The notes beneath the pieces were generated by a model. The model searched no databases. It was not told the origin of the DNA and worked only from the letters and a program-made list of their open reading frames with translations. Made by a program: the position numbers and the translations under genes. This document shows positions 9,568 through 17,431 of a DNA stretch of 64,000 nucleotides, in pieces. Numbering within the stretch: the first letter of the stretch is position 1; every line of letters starts with the position of its first letter. Origin of the DNA: Candidatus Epilinea brevis (GTDB taxonomy: Bacteria; Chloroflexota; Anaerolineae; Epilineales; Epilineaceae); the NCBI GenBank assembly GCA_016710785.1, contig JADJUE010000006.1, forward strand, positions 206,787-270,786. Direction: 5' to 3'.

Positions 9568-10745
9568 ATGAACATCCAGCCGACCGAAGCAGAGCGCCTG
9601 CTCGACCGCTTTCTCGCCCGGCTTCAACCAGGGCCGCCGCTCCCACCGCCCCCGCCCCCGCCGCCGGACGCGCCGGGGTGGAGGGCGCTGGATGCGCTGG
9701 CGGAGGCCCAGGACCTGCATGGCTACCTCCGCGCCGCGGTGGCCCTGTCGTCCATGGCCCCGCCGCCGGACCTGGCGGCGACCTGGCGCCGGCGCGACTG
9801 GGAGGATCTGGGCCGGGGACAGCTGATGCGCCGTGAGCTCCTGGCGGCCTTGGATGTCCTCGGCGCGGCGGATATCCCGGTCATCCTCCTGAAGGGCGCC
9901 GCCCTCTGCGCCGCGCGCGACGAGGATTGGGCGCGGCGCCCCATGGGCGACCTGGACCTGCTCGTGCGCGAAGCGGATGCGGTGCGCGCCGTCCAAGCCC
10001 TGCTGGCCGCCGGCTACCACCTGGTGCTGGGCCATGACGAGCTGGTGGAGCGCCGCCGCGGACCCGACCTGGCGGCCCTGGTGGCGTTCCACGCCCAGGT
10101 CACCTTGCTGGCGCCGCAGCCGTCAGGCGTGGTCATCGACCTGCACTGGCATCTCTACGATCGCCCCGCCTACCGCTACGGGCAGCAGATGGCCGGCATC
10201 TGGGCGCGCGCCCAAGCGGCCGACCTCGACGGGCGGCCCGTCCGGCTGCTGTCGGCCGCGGACATGACCTTGCACCTCGCCGGTCATCGGGCCATCCACC
10301 ATCCCGAATGGCCGGCCCTTGCGGGGCGCTGGCGCTACGATCTGGCCGTCTGGCTGCAGACCCATCAGGGGCTCGACTGGGCGGGGCTGGCCGACGAGGC
10401 CCGGCGCATGTGGCTGCTGGCGCCGCTGCGCGAAGCCCTGACCCTCCTGCCGTCCTGGCTGGCCTTGCCGCCGGCGGCGAGCGCGGCCGTGGCGGCGCGG
10501 AGCAGCAGCCGCGCCGAGCGCCGGGCCCTCGCCTGGGCCGCGCGGCCACGGCCAGGGCAGCGGCACAAGGCCCTGGACCAGCTGCGCCACCTGCCCGGCT
10601 GGCGCCTGCGCCTGCGCTACGTCGCGGCCAAGCTGCTGCCCAGCCCCGCCTACATGCGGCGCCGCCACGCCGGCCGGTGGCCGGCGGGCGTGAGCTGCTC
10701 GGCCTGTATCTGGCGCGGCTGCTGCGACCGTGGCGCTGGGCATAG
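9568..10745 (+). CDS. nucleotidyltransferase-fold protein (PF14907-like, lasso-cluster type), frameshift near C-terminus
   Basis: The protein of about 392 residues carries the block VILLKGAALCAARDEDWARR then GDLDLLVREADA. This matches the 'uncharacterised nucleotidyltransferase' family PF14907, in which LLKG and GDxDxLV are diagnostic. The later DLHWHLYDRPAYR and LHLAGHRAIHH blocks also fit. Members of this family occur with lasso-peptide and other RiPP genes, including paeninodin-like clusters; a modifying role is proposed there, but the reaction here is unknown. The frame breaks near 10675; the alternative frame continues as GRELLGLYLARLLRPW to a stop at 10745. The start could also be the GTG at 9550. 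A proline run follows residue 25. Confidence 0.75.
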
Positions 10746-10938
10746 CCGCTCGCGGTTCGCCGTAACCTATCGGTCGTGGCTACCGTTATGGGAGCCAACC
10801 CCCAATCACCTGTCTGACCTGTCAGCGATGGTCACTGCCCGCGACCCCTGATGGGTGTATCCCAGACCCGGTCGATGTCGAACCGCCACGATCCACAGCA
10901 GCTGTAGTTCCCCGACAGCGTGAGAGGGCCACTATACC

Positions 10939-11151
10939 GTGAAGCGCAACAGTCAATTCCAAGTAGAATCCGATCCCGTTCACCGCACCGATGGGTCCAG
11001 GGCCGCAGCGCCGCGCAAGCCCTACCAGCCGCCCCGGGTGATCCACGAAGCTGAGCTGGAGGTTCGCGCCGGCTCGCCGTTGCTCGCTCCGGACGACCCG
11101 AAGTCCGGCAAGCCCTGGGCTCAGGATTACGGCCAGCAATCCTTCCCCTAG
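10939..11151 (+). CDS. 70-aa putative RiPP (lasso-like) precursor peptide
   Basis: A GTG start at 10939 follows GAGAGG by about 12 nt. The N-terminal half contains KPYQPPRVIHEAELE, which fits the Y-x-x-P-hydrophobic recognition pattern of lasso-type leader peptides. It is followed by VRAGSPLLAPDDPKSGKPW and a polar tail ending QQSFP. If cleavage occurs before the glycine of AGSP, the core would start with Gly1 and have Asp at positions 8 and 9, the spacing used for a lasso macrolactam. However, the usual Thr at -2 is an Arg here. It lies between the nucleotidyltransferase gene and the HPr-kinase-like gene. A short secreted or regulatory peptide is an alternative. The product is not proven. 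Confidence 0.55.
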   Translation: MKRNSQFQVESDPVHRTDGSRAAAPRKPYQPPRVIHEAELEVRAGSPLLAPDDPKSGKPWAQDYGQQSFP

Positions 11152-11182
11152 GCATCCGACAGCAGGGGGCTACGGCCGGGGA

Positions 11183-12024
11183 GTGACTGGCGCGACCGCG
11201 GCAGGTCATTGGACCTTGGCGCCCTCCGGCGGCCTGGCGCTGCGCTTCGAGGGTCCGGCCCATCTGCTGGACCTCCTCCGCCGGCGCTTCGCCGCCTGGC
11301 CGCCGGCGCCTGGGGCGGCCGATGCCGCGGCGCTGCGGATCGCGGTTTCCGATCTGGAGGATGGGGTTGAGCCTGCGCCGGCCCGCTTGCCGCAGATCGG
11401 CCTGAACGGTCCGCGCCTGACCTTGAACGGCCCGGGCCTCTGCGCCAGCGCGGATCTGGCGACCGGCAAGGCCTCGGCGGCCGTTGCCGGCCCCCAGGCC
11501 GAGGCGCTCCTGGACTACCTCGCGCGCGTCCTCACCGCCTTGCTGCTGGACCAGGCGGGTGGTCTGCTGCTGCATGGTGCCGGACTCGTGCGCGCCGGCC
11601 GCGGCCTGCTGCTGCTGGGCCCGTCGGGCACGGGCAAGACCACGGCGGCGCGCAACGCCGCCGGCGCCATCGTGCTCAACGACGATCTGGTGGCCTTGCT
11701 GCCGGCCGCGGACGGCGCCTGGCAGCTGCTGGCCACGCCCTTCAGCAACCCCACGCAGGTGGCACCGGTGCCGGGGCAGGCGCCCCTGACCGGCGTCCTC
11801 CGCCTGCGGCAGGCGGCCGCGCCCGAGCTACGGCCGCTCTCCCGGGGCCAGGCCTTGGCCGAGCTGGCCGGCGCCGTCCCCGTTCTGGTGGCGGACGGGG
11901 GGCGCTTGCCGGCGCTGATGGCCCGCCTGAACGGTCTGGTGGCCGTCACCCCTGTGCTATCCTGGGCCTCAGGGACCGCCCGGACTATTGGCCGGTCGTC
12001 GATGCCTGGCTGACGGGGCGCTGA
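11183..12024 (+). CDS. HPr-kinase-like ATPase (RiPP/lasso-associated type), C-terminal frameshift
   Basis: The protein of about 280 residues has a P-loop in LLLLGPSGTGKTTAARNAAG (GPSGTGKT at 146-153), preceded by LLLHGAGLVRAGRG and followed by the acidic IVLNDDLVALLP. This is the arrangement of the HprK C-terminal-like kinases found in lasso-peptide and PqqD-containing clusters, where some members phosphorylate the peptide. The N-terminal 130 residues form a separate domain that I do not recognise. Near 11960 the frame breaks; the corrected frame ends LRDRPDYWPVVDAWLTG at 12024. It starts at GTG 11183, 31 bp after the peptide gene, and is probably in the same operon. Confidence 0.72.
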
Positions 12025-12070
12025 GCCGCGACCGGTCATCACCGTCTCGCCGCCATCTGGAGGCCGTTAC

Positions 12071-15000
12071 ATGTCCGCCCAGCCCGCGCGCCCCCCATCG
12101 GCCCTGCCGCGCCGCCGCGTCGTCCTGACCCTGCTGCCCTTGCCGGTGGCCCTGCTGCTGGGGCTCGGCGCCGGGCGGGGGCCGATGGCCGCCGACCAGG
12201 GGGCCCTGCGGTTGACGCTGACCTCCCCGGCCGCCGGGACCACCCTGCGCCTCAGCTTCCCCGCCCTGCGCGGTGGCGAGGATGTGGACGCCTGGGCGCG
12301 GCGGCAGGCCGCCGCGCCCTTGCCGGCCGGGCTCTCCTGGACCTCCCTGGAGCGTCCCGGCGAGCCCTGGCTGCCGGCCTTGGCGATCCTGGTGGGGCTG
12401 CCGCCGACGGGCGAGGCCGGCTTGACCGTCGCGGCGCTTCGCTGGCGCCGGGCGCCCGGCGTCAAACACCTGGCCCCGGCGGCACGCACGGTCCTGACCG
12501 CCGACGGCCAGGGCCTGACGCGGGTTCCGTCGCCGCCGGATGCCGCGGTGTACGGCCAGACCGCTGCCTTCCCCCCGCGGCCGGCGTCGTTGGACGACGT
12601 GGCCTGGCTGCGCGACCAGCGCCTGGCGCGGGTGCTGGTCCATCCCTTCCGCTGGCATCCCGCTGACGGCCGTCTGGAGCAGATGGACGCGGTGACGCTG
12701 CGCGTCGCGATCGGGGGCGCGGGCGCGGCGGATGCCGCCGCGGCCGAAGCGCGCCCTTCCGGGACGCCGAGCGCCGCGGCGGTGGCGAGCGATCCATGGG
12801 CCGAGCTGCTGCGCGGCCGGCTGGTCAACGCGCAGCAGGCCCTGGCCTGGCGCGGGCGCCCACAGCCGCAGTCGATCCGCCAGGCGCCCGCGGCGGGTCC
12901 GCGCTGGAAGCTGATCGTCGATCAGGACGGCTGGTACCAGGTGAGCGGTGCCGACCTGGCGGCCGCCGGGCTGCCCCTGGACGGCCTGGATCCGCGCCGC
13001 CTGCGCCTGGACCAGGACGGCAGCGAGGTGGCCCTGCGCTTGAGCGGCCAGGAAGACGGGCGGCTCGACGCCCAGGACCAGCTGGGTTTCTGGGGCCAGC
13101 GCCGCCGCGGTCGGCCGGGACTGGTGACCTTCGACCGCTACAGCTTTCCCCGCGTGCTGGGCGACGCACGCTACGGCGATGACAACAGCTACGTCCTCAG
13201 CCTGGGCCCCGAGCCGGGCCGGCGCATCCAGGACCGCGACGCCCGACCGGTCGACACCAGCCTGCCGCGCCATGCCAGCCTGCCGGTGGTCCTGCGGCAG
13301 GAACCCTCCAAGGTCTACTGGGCCTGGCATTTCACCGATGACGATGTGTGGTTCTGGGATGAGTTCTCGTTGGGCGAGACCGACACGTCCCGCCGCTTCA
13401 GCGTCGCCGCGCCGGATGCCGATCCGGCGGGCTCGCCGGCCACCCTGCGGGCTTCCGTCGTACCGCGGATGCCGCTCGGATCCGCCGCCCCGGTGCGCAT
13501 CCGCCTGGTGGCCGGCGAGCCCGAGCGGGTCTTGGACGACCGGTCCTGGCAGGGGATCGTCCGCCAGGAGCTGCAGGGCGAGCTGCCCGGCGCCCCGGGG
13601 CCCGGCGGCGAGCTGCAGGTCACCCTGACCCTGCCGCGCGAGGGCGGCAGTCCGGGCGTCCGCCTGCATCTGGACTGGATCGAAGTGGGTTATGACCGCC
13701 TGCTCAAGGCGGTGGGGGAAGCGCTGGAAATTCCCGCGCCCGCCGCGCCGGCCCGCCTGCTCGTCGACGGCCTGGGCGAGGGAGAGGTGCTGGCCCTGGA
13801 TATCAGCGACCCGCGCCGGCCGTGGCGGCTGAGCGGTGTGGCCCTGAGCGGCGGTGTCGCCGGGCGGCGGGCGGAGTTCGCCAGCGCGGCCGGCGCCGGC
13901 CGCTACTGGCTGGGCAGCCCGGCCGCCTTTCGCCGGCCCAAGCTGATCGGTGCCTTGGCGCCCAGCGACCTCTGGCGGCCCGAGCAAGGGGCAGAGCATC
14001 TGATCATCAGCCCGGGGGCCTTTCGCGAAGGTGCCGAGACGCTGGCCGCGCATCGGCGCTCGCGCGGCATGTCCAGCCGCGTGGTGGACCTGCAGGAGGT
14101 CTACGACCAGTTCGGCGACGGGCTGGCGCAGCCAGGGGCCATCCGCGCCTTCCTGGCGCAGGCCCCTCGCCGCCTGGCCCGAGCCCCGGCCGCGCTTCGT
14201 CCTCCTGGTGGGCGATGGCAGCTGGAACCTGCGCGGCAGCACAAACTACGCCGCGGATCCCGTCTTCATGCCCCCAACATGGTCTTCGCCGATCCCTATC
14301 AGGGCGAGGTGGACAGCGCCAACCAGCTGGCGGCGGTGGTCGGCGAGGATGCCCTGCCGGATCTGGCCATCGGCCGCGCGCCGGTGGCCAGCGCCGCCGA
14401 GATGGCGGCCTTCGTGGCCAAGACCATCGCCTACGAGACGGCCGGGCCGCGGCCGCAGCATGGCCGGCACGCCTTCATCAGCGACTGCGTGCCGGATGCG
14501 GCGGGGGACTTCGTCGGCGAGACGGAGCGTTTCATCCGCGACATGCTGCCGGCCGGGGCCACGGCGCGGCGCCTGCGGGCCAACGACTTCCCCGGCGCCT
14601 GCCCGCCGGACCAGACCGATGCCGGCCGCAGCGCCGTCACCGCGGCCATCGTCGACGAGCTGTTCAACCGCGAGGGCGGGCTGTTCGTCAACTACGTGGG
14701 GCATGGCAGCGCCAACCGCTGGTCGCGCGTCCCCTTCCTCACCACGACGGATGTCGCCGGCCTGACCAACGGCGAGATCCTGCCTATCGTCCTGTCCTGG
14801 ACCTGTCTGGACGGCTATTGGTGCTTCCCGGGCCTCCCCTGCCTGGCGGAGGAGTTGCTGGTGGCCGCCGACAAGGGCACGGTGGCCGGCTTTTCCCCCA
14901 CCGGGCTGGGGTTGGCCACGGGGCATGACCTGCTCTGGCGCGGCTTCTACCGATCGGTGTTCCAGGCGGGCACGCGGCAGCTGGGGCCGGCCACCGTCGA

Positions 15001-15244
15001 TGCCAAGCTGGCCCTGTGGGCGGGCGGCAACTTCCCGGACCTCGTCGAGACCTACACGGTCTTCGGCGATCCCGCCCTCCGCCTGCCGCTGGCCGACGCG
15101 CCGCCGGTCACCCGCAGCCCCACCGCCACCGCGCCCACCGCCACCGCGCCCACCGCCACGCCCCGCCCCAGCCCCACGCCGTCGGCGACGTGGGACTCGG
15201 TGCGCGGGCGGGCCTGCCTGCCCTACCTCGGCGCCGGACGTTGA
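12071..15244 (+). CDS. secreted C25 (gingipain-like) cysteine peptidase family protein
   Basis: The 1,057-residue protein begins with an Arg-rich N-region and hydrophobic stretch (VVLTLLPLPVALLLGLGAG), a likely signal peptide. A beta-rich region follows, then the C25 domain. The catalytic pair is visible: His878 in VNYVGHGSANRW and Cys912 in LSWTCLDGYW. The tail has PTATAPTATAPTATPRPSPT and ends CLPYLGAGR, a LPxL-type terminus. Between about 14165 and 14275 the sequence is out of frame; the other frame gives the conserved FVLLVGDGSWNLRGSTNYAA, so two compensating indels are likely. Start: ATG at 12071 with GGAGG 7 nt upstream. Its stop overlaps the TTG start of the peptidase-like gene. It could mature the peptide or process surface proteins; the substrate is unknown. 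Confidence 0.83.
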   Translation: MSAQPARPPSALPRRRVVLTLLPLPVALLLGLGAGRGPMAADQGALRLTLTSPAAGTTLRLSFPALRGGEDVDAWARRQAAAPLPAGLSWTSLERPGEPWLPALAILVGLPPTGEAGLTVAALRWRRAPGVKHLAPAARTVLTADGQGLTRVPSPPDAAVYGQTAAFPPRPASLDDVAWLRDQRLARVLVHPFRWHPADGRLEQMDAVTLRVAIGGAGAADAAAAEARPSGTPSAAAVASDPWAELLRGRLVNAQQALAWRGRPQPQSIRQAPAAGPRWKLIVDQDGWYQVSGADLAAAGLPLDGLDPRRLRLDQDGSEVALRLSGQEDGRLDAQDQLGFWGQRRRGRPGLVTFDRYSFPRVLGDARYGDDNSYVLSLGPEPGRRIQDRDARPVDTSLPRHASLPVVLRQEPSKVYWAWHFTDDDVWFWDEFSLGETDTSRRFSVAAPDADPAGSPATLRASVVPRMPLGSAAPVRIRLVAGEPERVLDDRSWQGIVRQELQGELPGAPGPGGELQVTLTLPREGGSPGVRLHLDWIEVGYDRLLKAVGEALEIPAPAAPARLLVDGLGEGEVLALDISDPRRPWRLSGVALSGGVAGRRAEFASAAGAGRYWLGSPAAFRRPKLIGALAPSDLWRPEQGAEHLIISPGAFREGAETLAAHRRSRGMSSRVVDLQEVYDQFGDGLAQPGAIRAFLAQAPRRLARAPAALRPPGGRWQLEPARQHKLRRGSRLHAPNMVFADPYQGEVDSANQLAAVVGEDALPDLAIGRAPVASAAEMAAFVAKTIAYETAGPRPQHGRHAFISDCVPDAAGDFVGETERFIRDMLPAGATARRLRANDFPGACPPDQTDAGRSAVTAAIVDELFNREGGLFVNYVGHGSANRWSRVPFLTTTDVAGLTNGEILPIVLSWTCLDGYWCFPGLPCLAEELLVAADKGTVAGFSPTGLGLATGHDLLWRGFYRSVFQAGTRQLGPATVDAKLALWAGGNFPDLVETYTVFGDPALRLPLADAPPVTRSPTATAPTATAPTATPRPSPTPSATWDSVRGRACLPYLGAGR

Positions 15245-15810
15245 CGACGCCGTCCATACCGTCGGCTCCTTCGCTCCCGCCTGCCCCGTCCTCTCCGTCG
15301 GAGGTCTCGCAGCGCCGGCCCTATCAGCCGCCGCAGCTGGCGCAGCTGGCCGAGGCTGGCCTGCAGCAAGCGGGCCTGGTCTGGCTACGGGTGTCCGGGG
15401 CCAGCATGCTGCCGCTGCTGCGCGCCGGCGACCGGGTGGAGCTGCTTCCCGTGGCCCCCGAGCGGCTGCGCCGCGGCGACCTGCTGGTCTTCCGCCAGGG
15501 CGAGCACCTGATCGTCCATCGGCTGGTGGCGCGCCGCGGGGCCAGCTGGATCGCCCGCGGTGACAACCTGTCCGCCGTCGACCCGCCGATCCCGGCGGCA
15601 GCCATCCTGGGCTGGGTCCGGCGGGTGGAGGGGGTGGCGGGCAGCAACGATCTCGGCCGTCCTCCCTGGTCCCTGGCCCGGCCGGTGCTGGGCTGGCTGG
15701 CTTGGGCGCGGGGGAGCGGCGGCCGCCGCGAGCGTCTGCTGGGGCGGCTGCAGGCGGTGCTGATCCACGGTCTGCTGCGTGCGGCGACCACGCCGGCGCC
15801 GCGGGTCTGA
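15241..15810 (+). CDS. S26/S24-like signal-peptidase-fold protein (SipW-type Ser/His)
   Basis: This 189-residue protein starts at TTG 15241, overlapping the stop of the C25 gene by 4 bp. It shows VSGASMLPLLRAGDRVEL with the probable nucleophile Ser55, RRGDLLVFRQGEHLIVHRLV with His93 where SipW/ER-type enzymes carry histidine instead of lysine, and the IARGDN block at 105-110. No clear N-terminal membrane anchor is present, which is unusual for a type I signal peptidase. The N-terminus contains RRPYQPPQLAQLAEAG, whose PYQPP is also present in the putative precursor peptide. In context it may process the peptide or an exported partner, but this is inference. Confidence 0.7.
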   Translation: MTTPSIPSAPSLPPAPSSPSEVSQRRPYQPPQLAQLAEAGLQQAGLVWLRVSGASMLPLLRAGDRVELLPVAPERLRRGDLLVFRQGEHLIVHRLVARRGASWIARGDNLSAVDPPIPAAAILGWVRRVEGVAGSNDLGRPPWSLARPVLGWLAWARGSGGRRERLLGRLQAVLIHGLLRAATTPAPRV

Positions 15811-16021
15811 TCGGTCCGGTCTTCCCGGGAACCCCGGCCGTGGCGACACTCGCCGCCGCGTCGCATGGTACACTTCTGCGCCGTGAACAGACTGCTGGCG
15901 TTGCCTTCCGGATCGATTCCCGCCACTTCCCGCCCGACCTGCTCGGGGCACTGGCCGCGAGCGACAGATCGCTCTCGTGGTTGCCGCGGCAACCCTGCCC
16001 CATCGCCGACTGCGAGGCACC
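15811..16021 (+). promoter_or_regulatory. intergenic region before pqqD-like gene
   Basis: The 211 bp contain no gene that I can support. A TACACT hexamer at 15869-15874 could be a -10 element, with no clear -35. GAGG lies 6 nt before the ATG at 16022. Confidence 0.3.
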
Positions 16022-16306
16022 ATGCTGCGTGTCGATGACGTGCCCCTTCATGTGCCGACGGTGACCACGACCCTGTCCGGGAACGAGGCGGTGCTGGTCC
16101 TGCCGGCGCTAGGCCAGATCAAGGTGCTCAATGAGGTCGGGGCGCGGGTCTGGCAGCTGGTCGATGGCATCCGCAGCGTCGCCGACATCGTGTCGGTCAT
16201 CTGCGACGAGTATGAGGTGCAGCGCGAGTCTGCGGCGGCGGACACCTTGTCCTTCCTGACGGAGCTGCAGGGCAAGGGCCTGCTGCTGCTGAAGGCCGGC
16301 GATTGA
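16022..16306 (+). CDS. PqqD-family peptide chaperone (RiPP recognition element)
   Basis: The 94-residue protein matches the PqqD fold: beta strands in VPTVTTTLSGNEAVLVLP and GQIKVLNEVGARVWQLVDG, then the helical IRSVADIVSVICDEYEVQRE and ADTLSFLTELQGKGLLLL. PqqD proteins bind the leader of a ribosomally made peptide and deliver it to modifying enzymes. Free-standing copies occur in PQQ, lasso and radical-SAM RiPP clusters. The start ATG at 16022 has GAGG 6 nt upstream. No radical SAM partner lies next to it; the nearest candidate client is the 70-aa peptide encoded at 10939. This gene is the strongest argument that the 9.6-16.3 kb region is a RiPP locus. Confidence 0.85.
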   Translation: MLRVDDVPLHVPTVTTTLSGNEAVLVLPALGQIKVLNEVGARVWQLVDGIRSVADIVSVICDEYEVQRESAAADTLSFLTELQGKGLLLLKAGD

Positions 16307-16378
16307 CGCGGTGCTGCCCTGTCCGTCCTGACCCGCCGCGTCGCGGGGGCCGCATCCGCCATCTGCCGCCCGGCCACT

Positions 16379-17431
16379 TTGGCCCTGGGCGCTGCCCTCT
16401 GCCTCCTGGCCGCGCCGCGCGGCGCCGCAGGCAACGTCACCTTGATCCGCTTCTGGGCCGAAAGCGACGCGTCCTCGGTCACCCTGAACTGGGAGACGGC
16501 CACCGAGCTGGACACCGTGGGCTTCCGCCTGCGGCGTGCGATGACCCCTTCGGGGCCTTTTCAGCCTTTGAGCGCTTCCTTCGTCGGCGCCCGCGGCGGG
16601 CCGGCCGAGGGGGGGCTGTACCGCTGGCAGGACCGCTCGGTGACGGTCGGGCAGACCTATTACTATCGGCTGGATTCGGTGAATCCCAGCCAGGGCAGCA
16701 CCAGCTACGACGATGTGGTCTGCGCCGTGCCCGGTGGCGGGGACTGCGTTCCGGAGCCCACAGCCACCCGGACGCCGACGCCGGCGCCCAGCGGCACGCC
16801 GCGGCCCAGCAGCACGCCGCGGGGGTCTGGCAACACGCCGCGGCCCAGCAGCACTGCGCGGCCCACGGCCACGCCGCGGTCCGGCAGCGGCCCAGGGACG
16901 GGCGGCGCGGAAGCCAGCGTCACCCCGCGCCCTACCGGTAGCCCGCGGCCGGGGGCGACGGTGGCGGCAGCGACCGTGACCGCCGGACCCGCTGCCTCCC
17001 GCGCCGCGGCCACCGCGGGGTCGGCTGCCGGATCGGCCAGGGGATCTGCCAATGGATCGGCCAGCGGATCGGCTACCGTGGCCGGCGCGGCGACCGCGGT
17101 CACCGCCGCCGGCACGAACCCGTTGACGGTCAACCGTCCGCTGCCGACCCGCGCGGCGGAGCGACTCGAAGGCGTACCGACGACGGGGGCGCCGCCGCCG
17201 CAAGCGCTCGCCGGAGCGGCGCCGAGCGGTCCGCCCACCCTGGTCGCCGCGCTCGCCGCCCCCGGGCCGCAGGGCGGGCGGGGGGCGCGTATCGGTGGCC
17301 GCAGCCTGGGCGTCGCGGAGGATGCCGCGCCGCCGCCGCGGCCGCTGCCGGTCGGCGCGGTGGTCGCCGGACTGGGCCTGCTGCTGGCGGGTCTGGCCTG
17401 GCGGATGGCGCAGCTGGCACGGCGTTGGTGA
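16379..17431 (+). CDS. secreted fibronectin-III-like protein with PT/GS-rich stalk and C-terminal membrane segment
   Basis: The protein has a hydrophobic N-terminal stretch (ALGAALCLLAAPRGAAG) and one Fn3-like domain (VTLIRFWAESDASSVTLNWE, then YYYRLDSVNPSQGS). A long low-complexity stalk follows (PTATRTPTPAPSGTPRPSST; GSAAGSARGSANGSASGSA). It ends with a hydrophobic segment (PVGAVVAGLGLLLAGLAW) and a basic end, as in a membrane-anchored surface protein. The TTG start at 16379 is uncertain: the frame is open upstream to the stop of the PqqD gene, without ATG or GTG, and a CTG at 16319 would add positive charges before the hydrophobic part. Its stop overlaps the next gene's start. The function is unknown; it may present the C25 partner. 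Confidence 0.65.
   Translation: MALGAALCLLAAPRGAAGNVTLIRFWAESDASSVTLNWETATELDTVGFRLRRAMTPSGPFQPLSASFVGARGGPAEGGLYRWQDRSVTVGQTYYYRLDSVNPSQGSTSYDDVVCAVPGGGDCVPEPTATRTPTPAPSGTPRPSSTPRGSGNTPRPSSTARPTATPRSGSGPGTGGAEASVTPRPTGSPRPGATVAAATVTAGPAASRAAATAGSAAGSARGSANGSASGSATVAGAATAVTAAGTNPLTVNRPLPTRAAERLEGVPTTGAPPPQALAGAAPSGPPTLVAALAAPGPQGGRGARIGGRSLGVAEDAAPPPRPLPVGAVVAGLGLLLAGLAWRMAQLARRW

Noticed and set aside
11969..16051. Long minus-strand frames (757 and 601 codons) opposite the C25 region
   Set aside because: They mirror the plus-strand C25 and protease genes, which carry clear catalytic motifs and ribosome sites; the minus frames are Gln/Arg/Gly-rich noise.
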